Assembly: GCA_907165135.1 (NCBI GenBank)
Contig: OU015568.1
Location: 7,696,501 to 7,760,500, forward strand
Length of the DNA: 64,000 nucleotides
Direction of reading: 5' to 3'
DNA from: Oikopleura dioica
Lineage: Eukaryota; Chordata; Appendicularia; Copelata; Oikopleuridae
Shown here: positions 34,901 to 46,953 of the stretch, in pieces
How positions within the stretch are numbered: the first letter of the stretch is position 1
Layout of the letters: each line of letters begins with the position of its first letter
The notes under the pieces: model-generated
What the model was told of the DNA's origin: nothing
What the model saw: only the letters and a program-made list of their open reading frames with translations
Databases searched by the model: none
Program-made: the position numbers and the translations under genes

Positions 34901-37900
34901 CTTGCTGTTACACCAAAATCTATTAGTATAAGGTCTTGGTGTAACAACAAGATAAAAACGTAACTATGAACTATTCTAAAACTCTAGCACTTATTACTCT
35001 ATTGCAGATGCATTAGCTGCCAAATAGGATAAAGGATGTTCTTCCACTTTGTTTTACCAAAAGCTCAGCTGCTGTCTGGTTTAAAATAGCTTGTAAGATG
35101 CTCAAATTAACGGTATTTAACGGTTATTCCATTTTGTTTCAAATATAGTAGAACTGTAAACAAATCAATTTCAAGGACCCACCATTGAGAAATGGATAGA
35201 GACAGATTCGTCTCTTTTTCTTTTAAAGCAACCGCGCTTGAGTGCCAGAAACGGAGCCGACGATTCTGGTACACGTGATACATGGCGGGTTCGAGTTTCC
35301 GATCAAATTTTATCGCCACGACAGACAGAAATTCACCGTTGTCGAAACTGATGGAGGAACGGGACGACATCGAGTTTCCTTGCTCGTACGCTGATTCAGG
35401 CGAAATTGACAGGCGGGTGATTAAGCTAGACATGCAAGGAAGGTACGCATTTGTGACTCGTACCGGATAATTGCGTGGTTTTTCTAAATGAAAGACATTT
35501 ATACTTCCTTGGGAAAGGAACGATCCAAATTTGAAAAAATGATCGATCATGATTTTTTCTTTTCTCAGGGGGAACTGGAAAGGTACTGTTTAATTTTGTA
35601 TTTGGGTGTATGTGAAAAAAGGAACACTCGGTGAGTCCCAGATAAGGAGAGCTAGAAGAGGTTCAAGTGGATGATATCGTTATCGGCATAGGCGAAACTT
35701 ACGTCATTTGTCTCCCTGCTACCTGGAGTCGAGTTCCTTAAAATAATTTTAAGGCCCTCCAAGAGCTCTTAAAAATTCGTACAGTAGCTTTATATAGTTG
35801 GAGATCTCAACATCGTAATCTTAAGTCGATGCATTCTAAAACGATCTGACTGTCAGATTTTGTGTTATCGCTCTTGTAATATCGAAATAAGGAACTTATG
35901 ACAAAGTGGTGACTTATATCTACGAGCAGAGCTGATGGTCGAGTGCAAAGGAAAAAGATCGAAAAGAGACGAATTTATGGATGTAATCGTCTCTTTTCGA
36001 ACTTTTGAAAAGGCTACCAATGCAAGGCAGGAAGGGTGAGCGTCCGTTTGATTCGCGGCGCATATGCTGATTAGACAGGAAAAAAGTGCTGGCGCTGATA
36101 AGAGCATGGAAAGCGTGGAAGCAGACTGTAAACATATACTTTCCATAAATTACAAGTTGGTGATAAGCGTTATCACGTTCAGAAGAATGGAAATCCAGCT
36201 CGTTACGAACCATTCCTAGGTGGAATTCATCGACTGAGATTTGCATATTTGGAACGTAGAATTTAAGAGCAAGAGGAAGTCTTTTTTATGTCTTCGAAGG
36301 AAAAATGCTTTTTCAAAAAATATGGCATTTGCCAGAATCTTACTGAGCCGTGGAAATCGATGTTGTAAAATCGCTGTTCTGTGTTTTGCTCACCCGAAAT
36401 AGTTGAGGTGCCGTTTGCGGATATCGTGATCAGAAGAAGTTCCGCCACAGAAGTGATCAGACCCCACCACAGGGTCGTGACACCACTTACTGAAGTCAAG
36501 CTCAGTTTTCACGAAAATCTCGACATCGAATGCGACAATCGTAAAAAATGCCTGTCGCAATACTCAGGGCTTCACTTGTGAAACTGTCAAAAGCGTCCAC
36601 TTGACGAGATTTGTACCGATTTGCGGCCCTGCGTTACGCTCAACTGTCCGTGGGGACGATATCCGCGACTGGCCAAGGGTTGAACCTAACTCTAATGAAA
36701 TTAATTAGTAGCGTTTTCCGTCGAACAGGTTTCAACTCATTTTGAAGATAAAGCTAATAAGTACAAGTATCACACTTGTAAAACGATCGACTCGCTGAGA
36801 AGGATCGTGCTCAACTTGTTAAAAATCAAGTTTCATTTTTTCCGAACTCAGATCCTTCAATAATCATTGAACATGAAAAAGGACACGTCGTCCAACAGCT
36901 TCCCACGTCGAGGAACCCGGAAATGAGCTCACTTAGCTGCCGCTCTTATCTTACATAAGTTCATCTCCGAAAACTCTCGCACCCCTTTGTCACCGCTCTC
37001 AAAATGTATGTTCCCAAAGTTTTTTTTCTGTTTATTATGCGTGGCGAAAGATATTAACACTAAGTAAAAAATACGACTTACTCTTCCAAAAAATGAGAGG
37101 TGCTCCTCGAGTTCGCGAGAGTTTTCGCTGTCACGTGACAATTCGCAATTAACTTGACGGCTTCCGGAGTCCAAATCAAAGACATATTCGCCGCACAAGG
37201 ATGAACGAATCGATCATTTGCTGAATGTTACATTCAATTTCGCAGTTGGCTCGAGCATCAACAACATCAAATTCAAATATCCGGGAAATTGGCTCATCAA
37301 TAAAAAATATTTAATCAGGCAATTCTGGACTCGGCAACCTGTGTAAAAACCTGTGGCAGGGTCTGAAAGTCGTATAGATTTGATTGGGATGCTGATTTCG
37401 CGAAGCCGCTTTGCGGCTTCGTTTTTAAAAAAGCCGCGTAGCGGCTTTTCATCAAACATCTTTTAGACCCTTACTCAGGTTTTCTGCTCAGGTTGTCGAG
37501 CTCAGAAGCTACTAGATCAAATTCAAATAGAACATGCATACTTTTATGATCTCATAAGATCCGCTATCTTTTAAGATAAGAGAGCTAGCCTGTCTTAGCC
37601 TTGACACGATAACAGTACTTTCCGAGAGGACGTCTTTACAAGGCCACGTATACATAATCTCCTTTCCTACTTGTCGATATCTGCGGCAAAGAGTTCATAG
37701 ATGGAGCCAAAATAAAGAACAGACCGCTGTACGAAGGCTCAAAATATCTCGAAGAGTGCCAATTTTCGAGGTGAAAAGAACCGACCGCTAGAATTTTGTC
37801 TCACCACAATTTAGTTTGTACGACGTTCCGACTGAAGGCGCAGAGTGCACTCAAGTTATTCACGTCAAAAAGGACCAAATTCTGGTGCCGCATCTAATTT

Positions 37901-40900
37901 TCAAATCCGACAGATCTAATTTAGATCTTGTTGATTTCTTGTTCAAAATGTTAAAATTTATGTAAAAAAAACTTTATCGACATCAGTTTCGAAGAGTTGA
38001 AATACGATTTGTTGGAGCCGAAAATCCACGGTGAGAAAAAAATGTCAGGGTTCAACAACCTGTCTAAAAACCTGAGTCAGGGTCCTGAAAATGCTTTTAA
38101 GGCGCCGCGAAGCTCTTTCAGGACCCTGACTCAGGTTTTAACACATGTTGTTGACCTGTATTAAATACTATTATCTGGTCTGAAAACCTGTCTAAAAACC
38201 TGAGTCAGGATCCAGAAATTGCTTTTAAGAAGCCGCGAAGCTCTTTCAGGACCCTGACTCAGGTTTTTAGACAGGTTATCAGGCTAGAACAAAGTACTCT
38301 TAAAATAAGTACTGTTAATTCTAATTCTGCTTGTCGTAAGATTAGAAATATGGCTTTAAAAATTAGAGGTCAGCATGTTAAGGGCGGTATTTGATAAAAT
38401 AAAAATTGGTGAAAAAAAAGACTCAACCTTTTTCGGTTTCTAGCGCGGACCGACGAAGGCTGATGTGGACTTATCACACTGCGCACCTGCATGGGCACGA
38501 CATGTTTCTCATCGATATGGGTAAGTTTGAAGCCGCATTGTTGAAATATCCGTCCGCTGAGGGTTAATATCGCCGCAAGAAGTCGCAATGCCCTTGTTTG
38601 CTTTTTTAGGTTTTCCAGAGACGTACAAAAACGGCTCAATCAAATCGATGAGTAAATTCCTCAAGGACTTGGCTCAGCTGTTTGATATTCTAGTGCTTGT
38701 AGTTGAAGCGACAGAAATTTCCCTTTGAAAAGCAAAAAAATTCTTTCGTAATCGAATTCTCGATTTTATGCATTTTTTCACTACATAAAAGCATTGTTTT
38801 AGAAACTGCTAAAAGGAACAATGTACTGTCAATGTCATGGCATACAGCTCAGACAGCTCAGCTGGTTCGCGAAATCTCTAAACAGTAAATTTGCATAGCT
38901 TTTTGTCAGTCTGAGACCGCTATTTCGGCGAAAAGACGAATGTTTTCCCTTTGTTTTAAAAAGGTCTTTTTTTTAAGTTTTAACAGAATCAAGAGAACAG
39001 ATGATGTTTTCAAAACACTTTCTTTTGTAATTTTACTCTAAATTGTCGTTGTTTCACGAAATCTAATGCGCCGGCAACGAGACAAATTTTATCATAAATA
39101 ATTATGACGTAGATGTAGATATATTTATATTTAAAAACGTAGAATATAAGGCTTATAATTCGAAGAAGTCAGTAAATTCCTTGAAAACTTAACATATCAA
39201 CTAACACGTACTGAGCCAACTGCAAGTGCGATAACCCTGCATGTACAATGCACCAGGAAACGATTCAAGTTCTTGAATGAAGATCCGCGGATCTGTTTTA
39301 AATTCATGTTCTTCTTTGAACTCAAACGCTTCTTCAAACTCAGAGCTACTAGAAAAGGCTCTAAAGACATTCATTCAAAATGGGTTTACATAAGACAGGC
39401 CTCGGCAACCTGTGTAGAAAACCTGAGTCAGGCTTTGAAACAGCATTAATGAAAAGCCGCGTAGCGGCCTTTTTGAAAACGAAGACGCGAAGCGGCTTCG
39501 CAAATAAATCATTGCGGCTTTTCATTTATGCTTTTTTAAAGCCTGACTCAGGTTTTCCACACAGGTTTCCGAGCATATACTTTCAAGAAGCCCAAAACTT
39601 CGTCTCAATGTAGCTTTTTTATGCTTGAATAAGCAAAACAGTTACGAAAAAAATGCTTCGTCTTGTTAGCAGTGCTGCTATTTATTTATCGCGCACATCC
39701 CCCGCACTGCCCATTTCGTTCTAAATGCGCGTAAAGTGAACTAACAAATTGCGACTTTCAATTTCCGCGCCGCACTGCGCTCACGTGCCATTCTAGTGCT
39801 CTAAGATCGATATCTTGTTTTCGCAACGAAATTTAGAGAGGCATTTTATATTAGAAAATCAAAAATGTCAGCTATTTTGTTCGATTTGGGGCTGGGAGAC
39901 TGTTTTTATGTAAAAAATGCAGCTCCTCCCTTTCGACCCGCCAATTTTTTTCTAAAAAAGAAATCGTGAAAAAAGTGGAAAGAAGAAAAAATAGCGAAAC
40001 GGGCGAATTTCGACAGGCCAATTCAGGAATGAGTTTCTGAGAGGACTGATTACTATACAAAGAAGAAACATAAGCTTCCCAGAAGTTGAAAAAGGGGGCA
40101 GCTTAAAATTCTTTAAAGAGGCGTTTAGACTGTTTTTGAAACAGACAGTTTGACTTTTAGCATTTTACCCTAGCCATAAGGTGATCTCTTTGCACCAAGG
40201 TTTCTTCATTTGACTATTACTCACGTTTGATGAACGCCAAGTTCATAATTAGACTGGGAGAGAGTCAAAGGTCTTTCGCGGAGGGTTGAAATTAGTTCTG
40301 AATATAATCTTCTAAGAAAAAATTACAGGATAGCCTTAAAATAACAGTGTTTTGACAGCCAAAAGGCTTGATGAAAGAGGAAAAAATTCGATGAACAAGT
40401 TGAAGTCTAAACCGGTTTTTCCAGATAAAAATGGATGAAAAAGCGCTGCTTCGTTATCATTGAATGATTACGGTAACTTCAGTGGCCTCAGTGGTTTCAA
40501 AAATGGTGTAATTGAAATTACGCGATGGTACTAAGATAAAATAAAGTCAAAAATTTGCATAATTTTTTTTCGTTTTTCCTTGATTTTTGGACCGTTTTAT
40601 TATAAACAACTTCTGTAAGAAGGGAGAACACGTGCTCTTCGCATATCAACCATTAGCGCTCGGTGAATAATCGGACAGCTGGGAAGCGCTCTGAGCAGTT
40701 AGTCAAATCCCCGAAACTCAAATCAGAAGAACACGATTCTGCTTCCTGCTCAAGGTTACGCGATCGTGCGCTTCAAAGCCACAAATCCTGGCTGGTGGCC
40801 TCTCCACTGCCACAACGCGCTCCACAATATGGAAGGTATCAAATTCAATTCATCTGTACTCCTGACCGCCAATTCGTTCCTCTAATCGATTCTTCCGCGC

Positions 40901-42312
40901 TCGATTAATCTTCAATTCGTATTTACTGTAGGAAGCAGATTTATCTAAATGATGTTGTTTTATGCATCAGAAATCTGATCGACTTAGCATTAATCTGTTG
41001 ACATCAAGAAACCAGACAAATCAATAGAACACAGACTTCTAATAATAGAAGAAAATCTCGCCAAGCTTGTCGACAAAACATCGTCATTGCTTGCCTAACT
41101 TGGGCCATGGGAGATCGTTGATAAAAATATGAGAACCAAGAAAACGAAGTACATTTTCGGAGGACCAATAAGCTTGCTGTATTTGGCCTACCGGCCAATC
41201 AAAACGCAGAGACGTAAAATCACTTCCTTTTCTTGGATCTGCCCCTCTTTTGAACCTTTCTTGAATCTCTGACTTTAGAATGTTCTTATAACGACTACCC
41301 TCTCTAGAATTTCTGAAAAACCAACGCACGCTCCATTTATTAAGCCCTTTCAAATCCCCCCTTTTGAAAGAAATCCCTTTTTTGAAAATCCGAAAACAAG
41401 TTCCGCCCGTTCTATTTTCTCTCAAAAAAGTGCCCCCTTTTGCCAAAACCAGCAATTTCTGTAAATCCGGGAAAGATGTCTCGGGCCGAAAAAAAGATGT
41501 CAGGGCGGTGATTTTTTACTTTCACGTTTTAACGCGTGAGAAAAATTCCTAACACCCGTAAAATCGCGTAACATTTTCTCTCTCTTTTGGAAATTCATCA
41601 AATCGTTAGCTTGTAGATATGTGGGCTCAACAGCCTTTGGAGAAAACCTGAGTCAGGTTGTGAGTAGCTAGAATGAAAAGCCGCGTAGCGGCTTTTTTAA
41701 AAACGAAGCCGCAAAGCGGCTTCGCAAGTCAATTATTTTTCTCTATTTTTAAATGATTCCAAAGCCGCTTCGCGGCTTCGTTTTTAAAAAAGCCGCTACG
41801 CGGCTTTTCATTTTACCTGTTCAGAACCCGAGTCAGTTATTCTTCATAGGTTGTTTTGCTCAGAATTTTGGACGAGCGGAGGGTTACGTAAATGTTAAGA
41901 TGGATGGGTAATTATAGCAATTAGCGAGATCAGTCTTGAACACTTGATTGGACTCTAATGAACAATTTATGAAAATAAGGCGGTTCAGGAGTTCAGGTTC
42001 ATGACTCATGACACGGAAACGAAGCTAGAACTTCTTTTTCTCATTATTTTATTTCAGGGATGATGCTCTTATTTCACGTAGAAGATGAAGAAAACGGTAA
42101 GAACTAAATTCACATTATGTACATAACAAAGAGTATTTGGCTGGTAGTTTTGACATCAACTCCCTCATTAACCCGATTACCCGTTTCTTTATTTTTCAGG
42201 GCGACCGCTGACAACAATCCCACGTGGTCTGCCTCAATGCTCGCCCCAAAGTTTGGAGCTAAACGAAGCGGAATACTCTTGGGAAATCGAACCAAATTTG
42301 AAAAATATTTAA
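31902..42312 (+). CDS. Laccase-like multicopper oxidase, three cupredoxin domains
   Basis: Copper enzyme that oxidises phenol-, amine- or metal-type substrates while reducing oxygen to water; probably secreted. The copper ligands are spread over well-spaced exons: HWHGI (exon ending 32340), WYHTHS (33530-33658), [15 protein letters not shown] (33757-33844), [10 protein letters not shown] (about 34612), [16 protein letters not shown] (about 35270), LNCPWGRYP (about 36650), [16 protein letters not shown] (about 37230), [17 protein letters not shown] (about 37820), [14 protein letters not shown] (about 38480), [11 protein letters not shown] (40727-40835), [10 protein letters not shown] (42058-42096) and the end (42200-42312). 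All four His clusters, the type-1 Cys and the axial Met (Cys+10, across the last junctions) are present, so the enzyme looks active. The 5' exon with the signal peptide and several middle junctions are unresolved. Five MITE-A copies occupy its introns. Confidence 0.87.
34901..34951. repeat. 16-bp hairpin in an oxidase intron
   Basis: CTTGCTGTTACACCAA (34901-34916) pairs with TTGGTGTAACAACAAG (34936-34951), one mismatch, with a 19-base loop. No terminator or RNA gene role can be inferred. Confidence 0.6.
37326..37505. mobile_element. MITE-A copy 16
   Basis: In an oxidase intron. The left core is damaged (CCTGTGGCAGG) and the right is TTACTCAGG, so both AP-1-like cores are lost here. Confidence 0.8.
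38048..38158. mobile_element. MITE-A copy 17 (short form)
   Basis: 111-bp version with CTGTCTAAAAACCTGAGTCA at the left arm and a short GCCGCGAAGC centre. Oxidase intron. Confidence 0.85.
38177..38286. mobile_element. MITE-A copy 18 (short form)
   Basis: Lies 18 bp from copy 17 and shares its distinctive core (TTTTAAGAAGCCGCGAAGCTC) and ACCTGTCTAAAAACC arm, so the pair arose by local duplication or from one young subfamily. Confidence 0.85.
39399..39575. mobile_element. MITE-A copy 19
   Basis: Intact termini and three hairpins, in the long oxidase intron before the HCH exon. Confidence 0.85.
41622..41863. mobile_element. MITE-A copy 20
   Basis: At about 240 bp one of the longest copies, with four hairpins in two mirrored pairs; the right core is diverged (CCGAGTCAGT). 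Oxidase intron 40836-42057. Confidence 0.8.
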
Positions 42313-43500
42313 TTACACCTGCTCAGACTTACTTCAACTAATAAACTCTCAACTCAACCTAACGACCATAAAACATCCTCTAACAAGAGAATAATTCACA
42401 CTGGGGACCTTCTTCCTTTTCGCTCAGAGGGTTGAAAAAGAAGGAGAGGAAAAAAACAACCATCGAAGTGGAAAAAAATGGTATAAAAAAGGAATCAACG
42501 GGTTCATTTTTGGGAAAAAATAGTGAAACGAAGGGGGGTTAAATGGCTAATTAAGAACCAACCGGGAAAATCAACCGCAAAACTAGGTTCGGCGACGTTT
42601 TTGCAATGATAAAGAATTAAGATTTTCAAAAGGAAATGCGTCATCTTCGCAAAAGTTTTAATAAATTTTAACTGCCCCCCTTCTCGATCTTTCCATCAGT
42701 AAATCTGGGAAGAAAGACGGACACGCCGGGTACGGAGTCCGGATTTGGATCACAATCGAGACGCAAGGGGATCCCACGAGTGTCCGCAGTATTAGATTTA
42801 TTGAGATTATTAACCGTCTAAAAAGGTTCCCTGGAATCGGCAACCTGTTTGAAAAAACTGAGTGAGGATCTGAAAGAGCTAAAATGAAAAGCCGCGTAGC
42901 AGCTTTTTTTTCAAAACGAAGCCGCGAAGCGGCTTCGCAACATGACCATTAAAATCAAATTTTTAAATTCTGTCTTTAAAAAAGCTGCTACGCGGCTTTT
43001 CAGTTTAGCTTTCTCAGACCCTGAGTGAGATTTTCTACACATGCTGAGTTCTTGTCAAGAGAGCTAGAAAGTCGTCTTTTGTAGACAAAAACTTTCAAGA
43101 GAAAGAGTCGACCAAAAAAGTGAATCCGCGCTAAGTCTTGATTTCCTTTCCATTCTGAGCGGCAACAAAAAAGAGATGCAAATGCTGCCAATTACGCGCG
43201 GACTGAGCGCTGCTGAAGATTAGCGATTATCGAACTGCTTCCCGAAAAAAGTGATGTCGAGAGAAAATGATGAGGAGAAGATGAATGGGCCGCTAACGAT
43301 AAATCAGCTCGTTTTGGCTTCCGCGGGAATAAGTCTTTTAGGGTTTTCGCGGCTTCGAATTTTGCTTTGAAAAATGACGCGGGATAGAAGTGATGATGCG
43401 ATAAGTTCATAAAATTCAAGAGCGCGAGCGTCTTATCACCTAAGAGGGCTGGATATTTAGAAAAATGAACTCAGCTTCCTCAGCTTTTTTTTCTTTCATA
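42313..43500. other. Intergenic DNA downstream of the oxidase
   Basis: An AATAAA about 30 bp after the oxidase stop marks its 3' end. MITE-A copy 21 lies at 42834-43050. No gene is supported. Confidence 0.55.
42834..43050. mobile_element. MITE-A copy 21
   Basis: Diverged copy with ACTGAGTGAGG and CCTGAGTGAGA cores; the hairpins are partly decayed. Confidence 0.75.
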
Positions 43501-43519
43501 AATCATAAAAATAAATTTG

Positions 43520-45664
43520 CAACGTTTCCAAAAAGCAATAATTCGAAGCCATTTTGAAGTGGTTGTCGTTCTGGTTTTGCTGTGGCTGTGGCGGATCAAG
43601 TAAGTCGTGGAAGTGACCTAATCCCGTTTCTCTTTAACCGGTACTTTTGTTCGTTTTCTTGCAAGTTAATTCACCAATTTGGCAGCCTATCGAATCATCT
43701 TTCGTAATCTACTTAACCAGCAGGCACCCACAGGTCATCAATATTGTCACAAGCAGCCCCCCACCAGTCAAACAAATTAGTGACTGGATTTTGCAGAAAA
43801 AAAGAACCACGTTTTTAACAGACGGGAGCACCTTAAACTGCATTTGTCAACCTTTGAAGAAAATCTGAGTCAAGTTCTGAAGATCTAAAATGAAAAGCCG
43901 CGTAGCGGCTTTTTAAAAAAGGAAGCCGCAAAGCGGCTTCGCCATAATTGTAGTTTTAATTGAGATTGGGATTTTGCGAAGCCGCTTCGCGGCTTTGTCT
44001 CTAAAAAGCCGCTGCGCGGCTTTTCATTTTAGCTCTTTGGTACCTGACTCAAGTTTTCAACACAGGTTACCGAGCCAAAACCTTAAAAACGTTTTTATCT
44101 GCATCCTAAAGTTCATTTCTTGTCGTCAGTTTTTGAATATTTCAAGCGAAAGGAACGATTTTCCGAATCACCTCTGCCCTTTTTAAAACGTAAATTCAGG
44201 AGGCGGATGAAAGAAGAACTCCCTGCTGAGAATATTGCGTTAGGTAGGTGACCTTAAAGTTTCCATTCCAAGAGTTGGAATTATACAAATTTTCAAAAAT
44301 ACAGATGGCCGTTTTTTTTTCTTTTTTGAGAAATTCGATTTTGACAGCTTTCAAAAAGGAGCTCCGGCTTGACGCAAACTTTCTCGTCATCGGTTGAAGC
44401 TCGTTTGACGTTGTTTGATCCGTCCAGTTAGGGTCAAATTCTTGACAATTACCGACGGTGAACATCGGGACAGGCATTAGACAATCCGAAAATGACATAC
44501 CTATAATGGGTGGAAAGTAAAACTCAACAAGTGCTTTTCCAACGAGCAGATAACGGCGTAAATCGTTAGTGCCAGGCTTTTGACACTGTTGTTTCTCACC
44601 TACTAATTTGACGAGGGCAAAAACATTAGCTGTCTGGAATTTCTCAAGAAAATGAAGAAGGAGGTCGCTCTGGGCTCGGTAACCTATGAAGAGAACCTGA
44701 GTCAGGATCTGAATAGTCTAAAATGAAAAGCCGCAAAGCGGCTTTTTAATCAACAAAGCCGCGAAGCGGCTTTGGAAGATAACCATTTGATCTTTGGCGA
44801 AGCCGCTTCGCGGCTTTAGTTTAAAAAAAGCCGCGGCTTTTCATTTTAGACTATTCAGGTCCTGACTCAGGTTTTCTTCATACGTTTCTGAAGACAGGGT
44901 CGCTATTTTTGAAGAAATAAGTTCTTTCGTTCAATATCCGTCATAATGAGGAGCTCCTGATGAAATTTTTTTTCAGATGCGACTGTAGTTGACGACTGTA
45001 ACGATGGAACGCCCATGATCTCACCCGAACCTCGATCTTCTATCATATCTCGTGAACGTGCGATTTATAAGTTTCCAGCGTTAAAATTATCTAATCCTCT
45101 TTAGCGACGATAAGCGCTGGTGGAAGGAAACTTAGGAACCAGGGCTCATTCTGTTTTTATTCATATCAGTTCAACTTCATGAATCCTAATTAGAGATACT
45201 GCATAAACAAAAACGAGATAAGGGAGAAAAAGAGCCCTTGAAAGTAAAGATCCATTCGCGCTCATTGAAGATCTCCACTCGCTGGACTCAATGAGTAATT
45301 GTATGTCGTCCTTTTTTCGTTTTATATAATATGACGCATATTATAATCTTCATTTTGATATTGTTCAGCAGACCGTAGACTCTTCGGAAGAATAATTCTT
45401 GTGCTTTGAAATGTTGAGCGTGTACGCCCAAACAAGGAAATATTATGACGGTGGATGAAAATTTATTTCAGTCGAAAAACGCAACAGTTTGGGGTCGCTG
45501 GCGCATCCACGGCTGTCAAACGTGTCCACGATTCAAGAAGGGCGTCGCCACTCGGAAACTCCCGTCCCGGCTGTTTCGAAAAAACGATTTTTGGAATGGA
45601 CTCAGCTTTTCAATCTTTTTCAAACAAATATTTTTTCAAAAAATCATCGAGTTTTAAAATTTAA
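43520..45664 (+). CDS. Single-pass membrane protein, 5' incomplete
   Basis: Four exons join in phase: one ending at 43599, then 44200-44243, 44977-45070 and 45472-45664. The first holds a hydrophobic run, VVVVLVLLWLWRI, immediately followed by KRRMKEE, the stop-transfer pattern of a protein with its C-terminus in the cytoplasm. The remaining 110 residues are polar and Ser/Arg-rich (ATVVDDCNDGTP, RRASPLGNSRP) and end at a TAA. No start codon is visible in the first exon, so extracellular exons should lie upstream; I could not find them. Two MITE-A copies sit in the introns, one in each of the first two. I recognise no family. Support is phase consistency plus the membrane segment, so treat it as a moderate prediction. 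Confidence 0.45.
43843..44076. mobile_element. MITE-A copy 22
   Basis: Four hairpins, diverged cores (CTGAGTCAAG, CTGACTCAAG). In the intron after the membrane-segment exon. Confidence 0.8.
44670..44900. mobile_element. MITE-A copy 23
   Basis: Complete copy with CCTGAGTCAGG and CCTGACTCAGG both intact, in the second intron of the membrane-protein gene. Confidence 0.85.
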
Positions 45665-46381
45665 AATTGAAATTTCAAACTAGCTTTATTCACTTTTTCT
45701 TTTGAATAAGAATATTTGAAAACAAGTTCGCCAAGTCAAAGAAGTGAGGTACTCGTTTTCGGGCCATTATGTTAATTACCGTTTCACTTACTAGTGGTCG
45801 AGAAAACTTGTCTTATCAGCCACAGAGGGGATAACGCATGCTCTTATCGCTAAAGAAAAAAGCAGAATGGACGGGCCCCTCCGCATTAGCGCTGTTTTTT
45901 TCTCTCGATAAACGCTGATTAGTAAATACTATTTTGGGCGGAGAGATAACACGTGGCTACTAGGGCCCGAAAGGGGGGGGGTCACATGACTTACAGTTAG
46001 AGCTTTATAATTACTAGAATCTACATGCTATCAGTTTCACATAAACTTTAAAAGATAAATATACCTTAGTTCAACATTTTTTTTCTCACAGATTTTCTTT
46101 GAGAAGAAGTTTCGCCGCTGAATATAAAGTATGTTCTGAGTCCCGTTAAAAGCCCCGTTACGGTTCGCTGCAAGCCGATTTCATTCCCGAACACGACGAG
46201 TGAAGAATTCACGTGTGTTCGCTTATTCAGGATTGTGGCAGCCAGCCGCCCGAAACAGCCAGCCACGAAGAAGCCTGATATTCTCTTCTTTCCCTTCAAA
46301 ATGTGTCTTACGAGTTCTATTGACTCTCGAAACTGAATAAATATGCACCACTTGCTTTGCTAAAATCATCTTGCTCTAATC

Positions 46382-46566
46382 AGGGTTCAAAAACCTGTGT
46401 AGAAAACCTGAGTCAGGCTATCAAAGACCTTCAATAAAAAGCCGCGTAGCGGCTTTTCAAAAAAAAACGAAGCCACATAGCGGCTTCGCTAAAAAACCAA
46501 TAGAGTTTAAATTTGATCTCTTACTCAGGACCCTGACTCAGGTTTTCAATACATTGTGTAGTATTG
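46382..46566. mobile_element. MITE-A copy 24
   Basis: Copy with intact cores; its right end, CAATACATTGTGTAGTATTG, has been altered into a separate small palindrome. Confidence 0.75.
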
Positions 46567-46599
46567 AATTGGTATTGTTTGGAATGGTTAACCATTATT

Positions 46600-46712
46600 C
46601 GAATAAATTATTCGAAGCCGCTTCGCGGCTTAGTTTCTGAAAAAGCCGCTACGCGGCTTTTCATTGGAGATCTTTCAGACCGTGACTCAGGTTTTCTACA
46701 CAGGTAACCGAA
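46600..46712. mobile_element. MITE-A copy 25 (right half)
   Basis: Two hairpins and the right arm (GACCGTGACTCAGGTTTTCT) without a left arm, 34 bp after copy 24; together they may be one copy interrupted in the middle. Confidence 0.7.
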
Positions 46713-46953
46713 TGAAAATCTTTCTTGAAGTCATATTTCTGGAGTTTATTTGAGTTACTGTAGGCAATTCTTGGCTAGCTAGTATTGTTGTTCTTTCGAG
46801 GCATGCAGAATTCGATAGAGGGTTGAATTAAGATTGAGATTGAAGAAAAGTGAAGAATAGAGGCAAGTAATAATAGAAGTTGAAAGAAGTTCTTGCTTGA
46901 AATTCAAAGATGCTCAATTCGAAGAAATCGTTCTCGAGAAGGAACCGATAAGT

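Larger units (their letters stand above)
45665..46953. other. Convergent intergenic DNA
   Basis: It separates the 3' ends of a plus-strand and a minus-strand gene. It holds two MITE-A copies. A 77-codon minus frame at 46066-46299 has no splice partner and starts with a non-ATG codon, so it is not called. Confidence 0.5.

Noticed and set aside
46066-46299. Minus-strand frame considered as the last exon of gene B
   Set aside because: Gene B ends in frame at 46954-46956 with a basic tail, so no further exon is needed.
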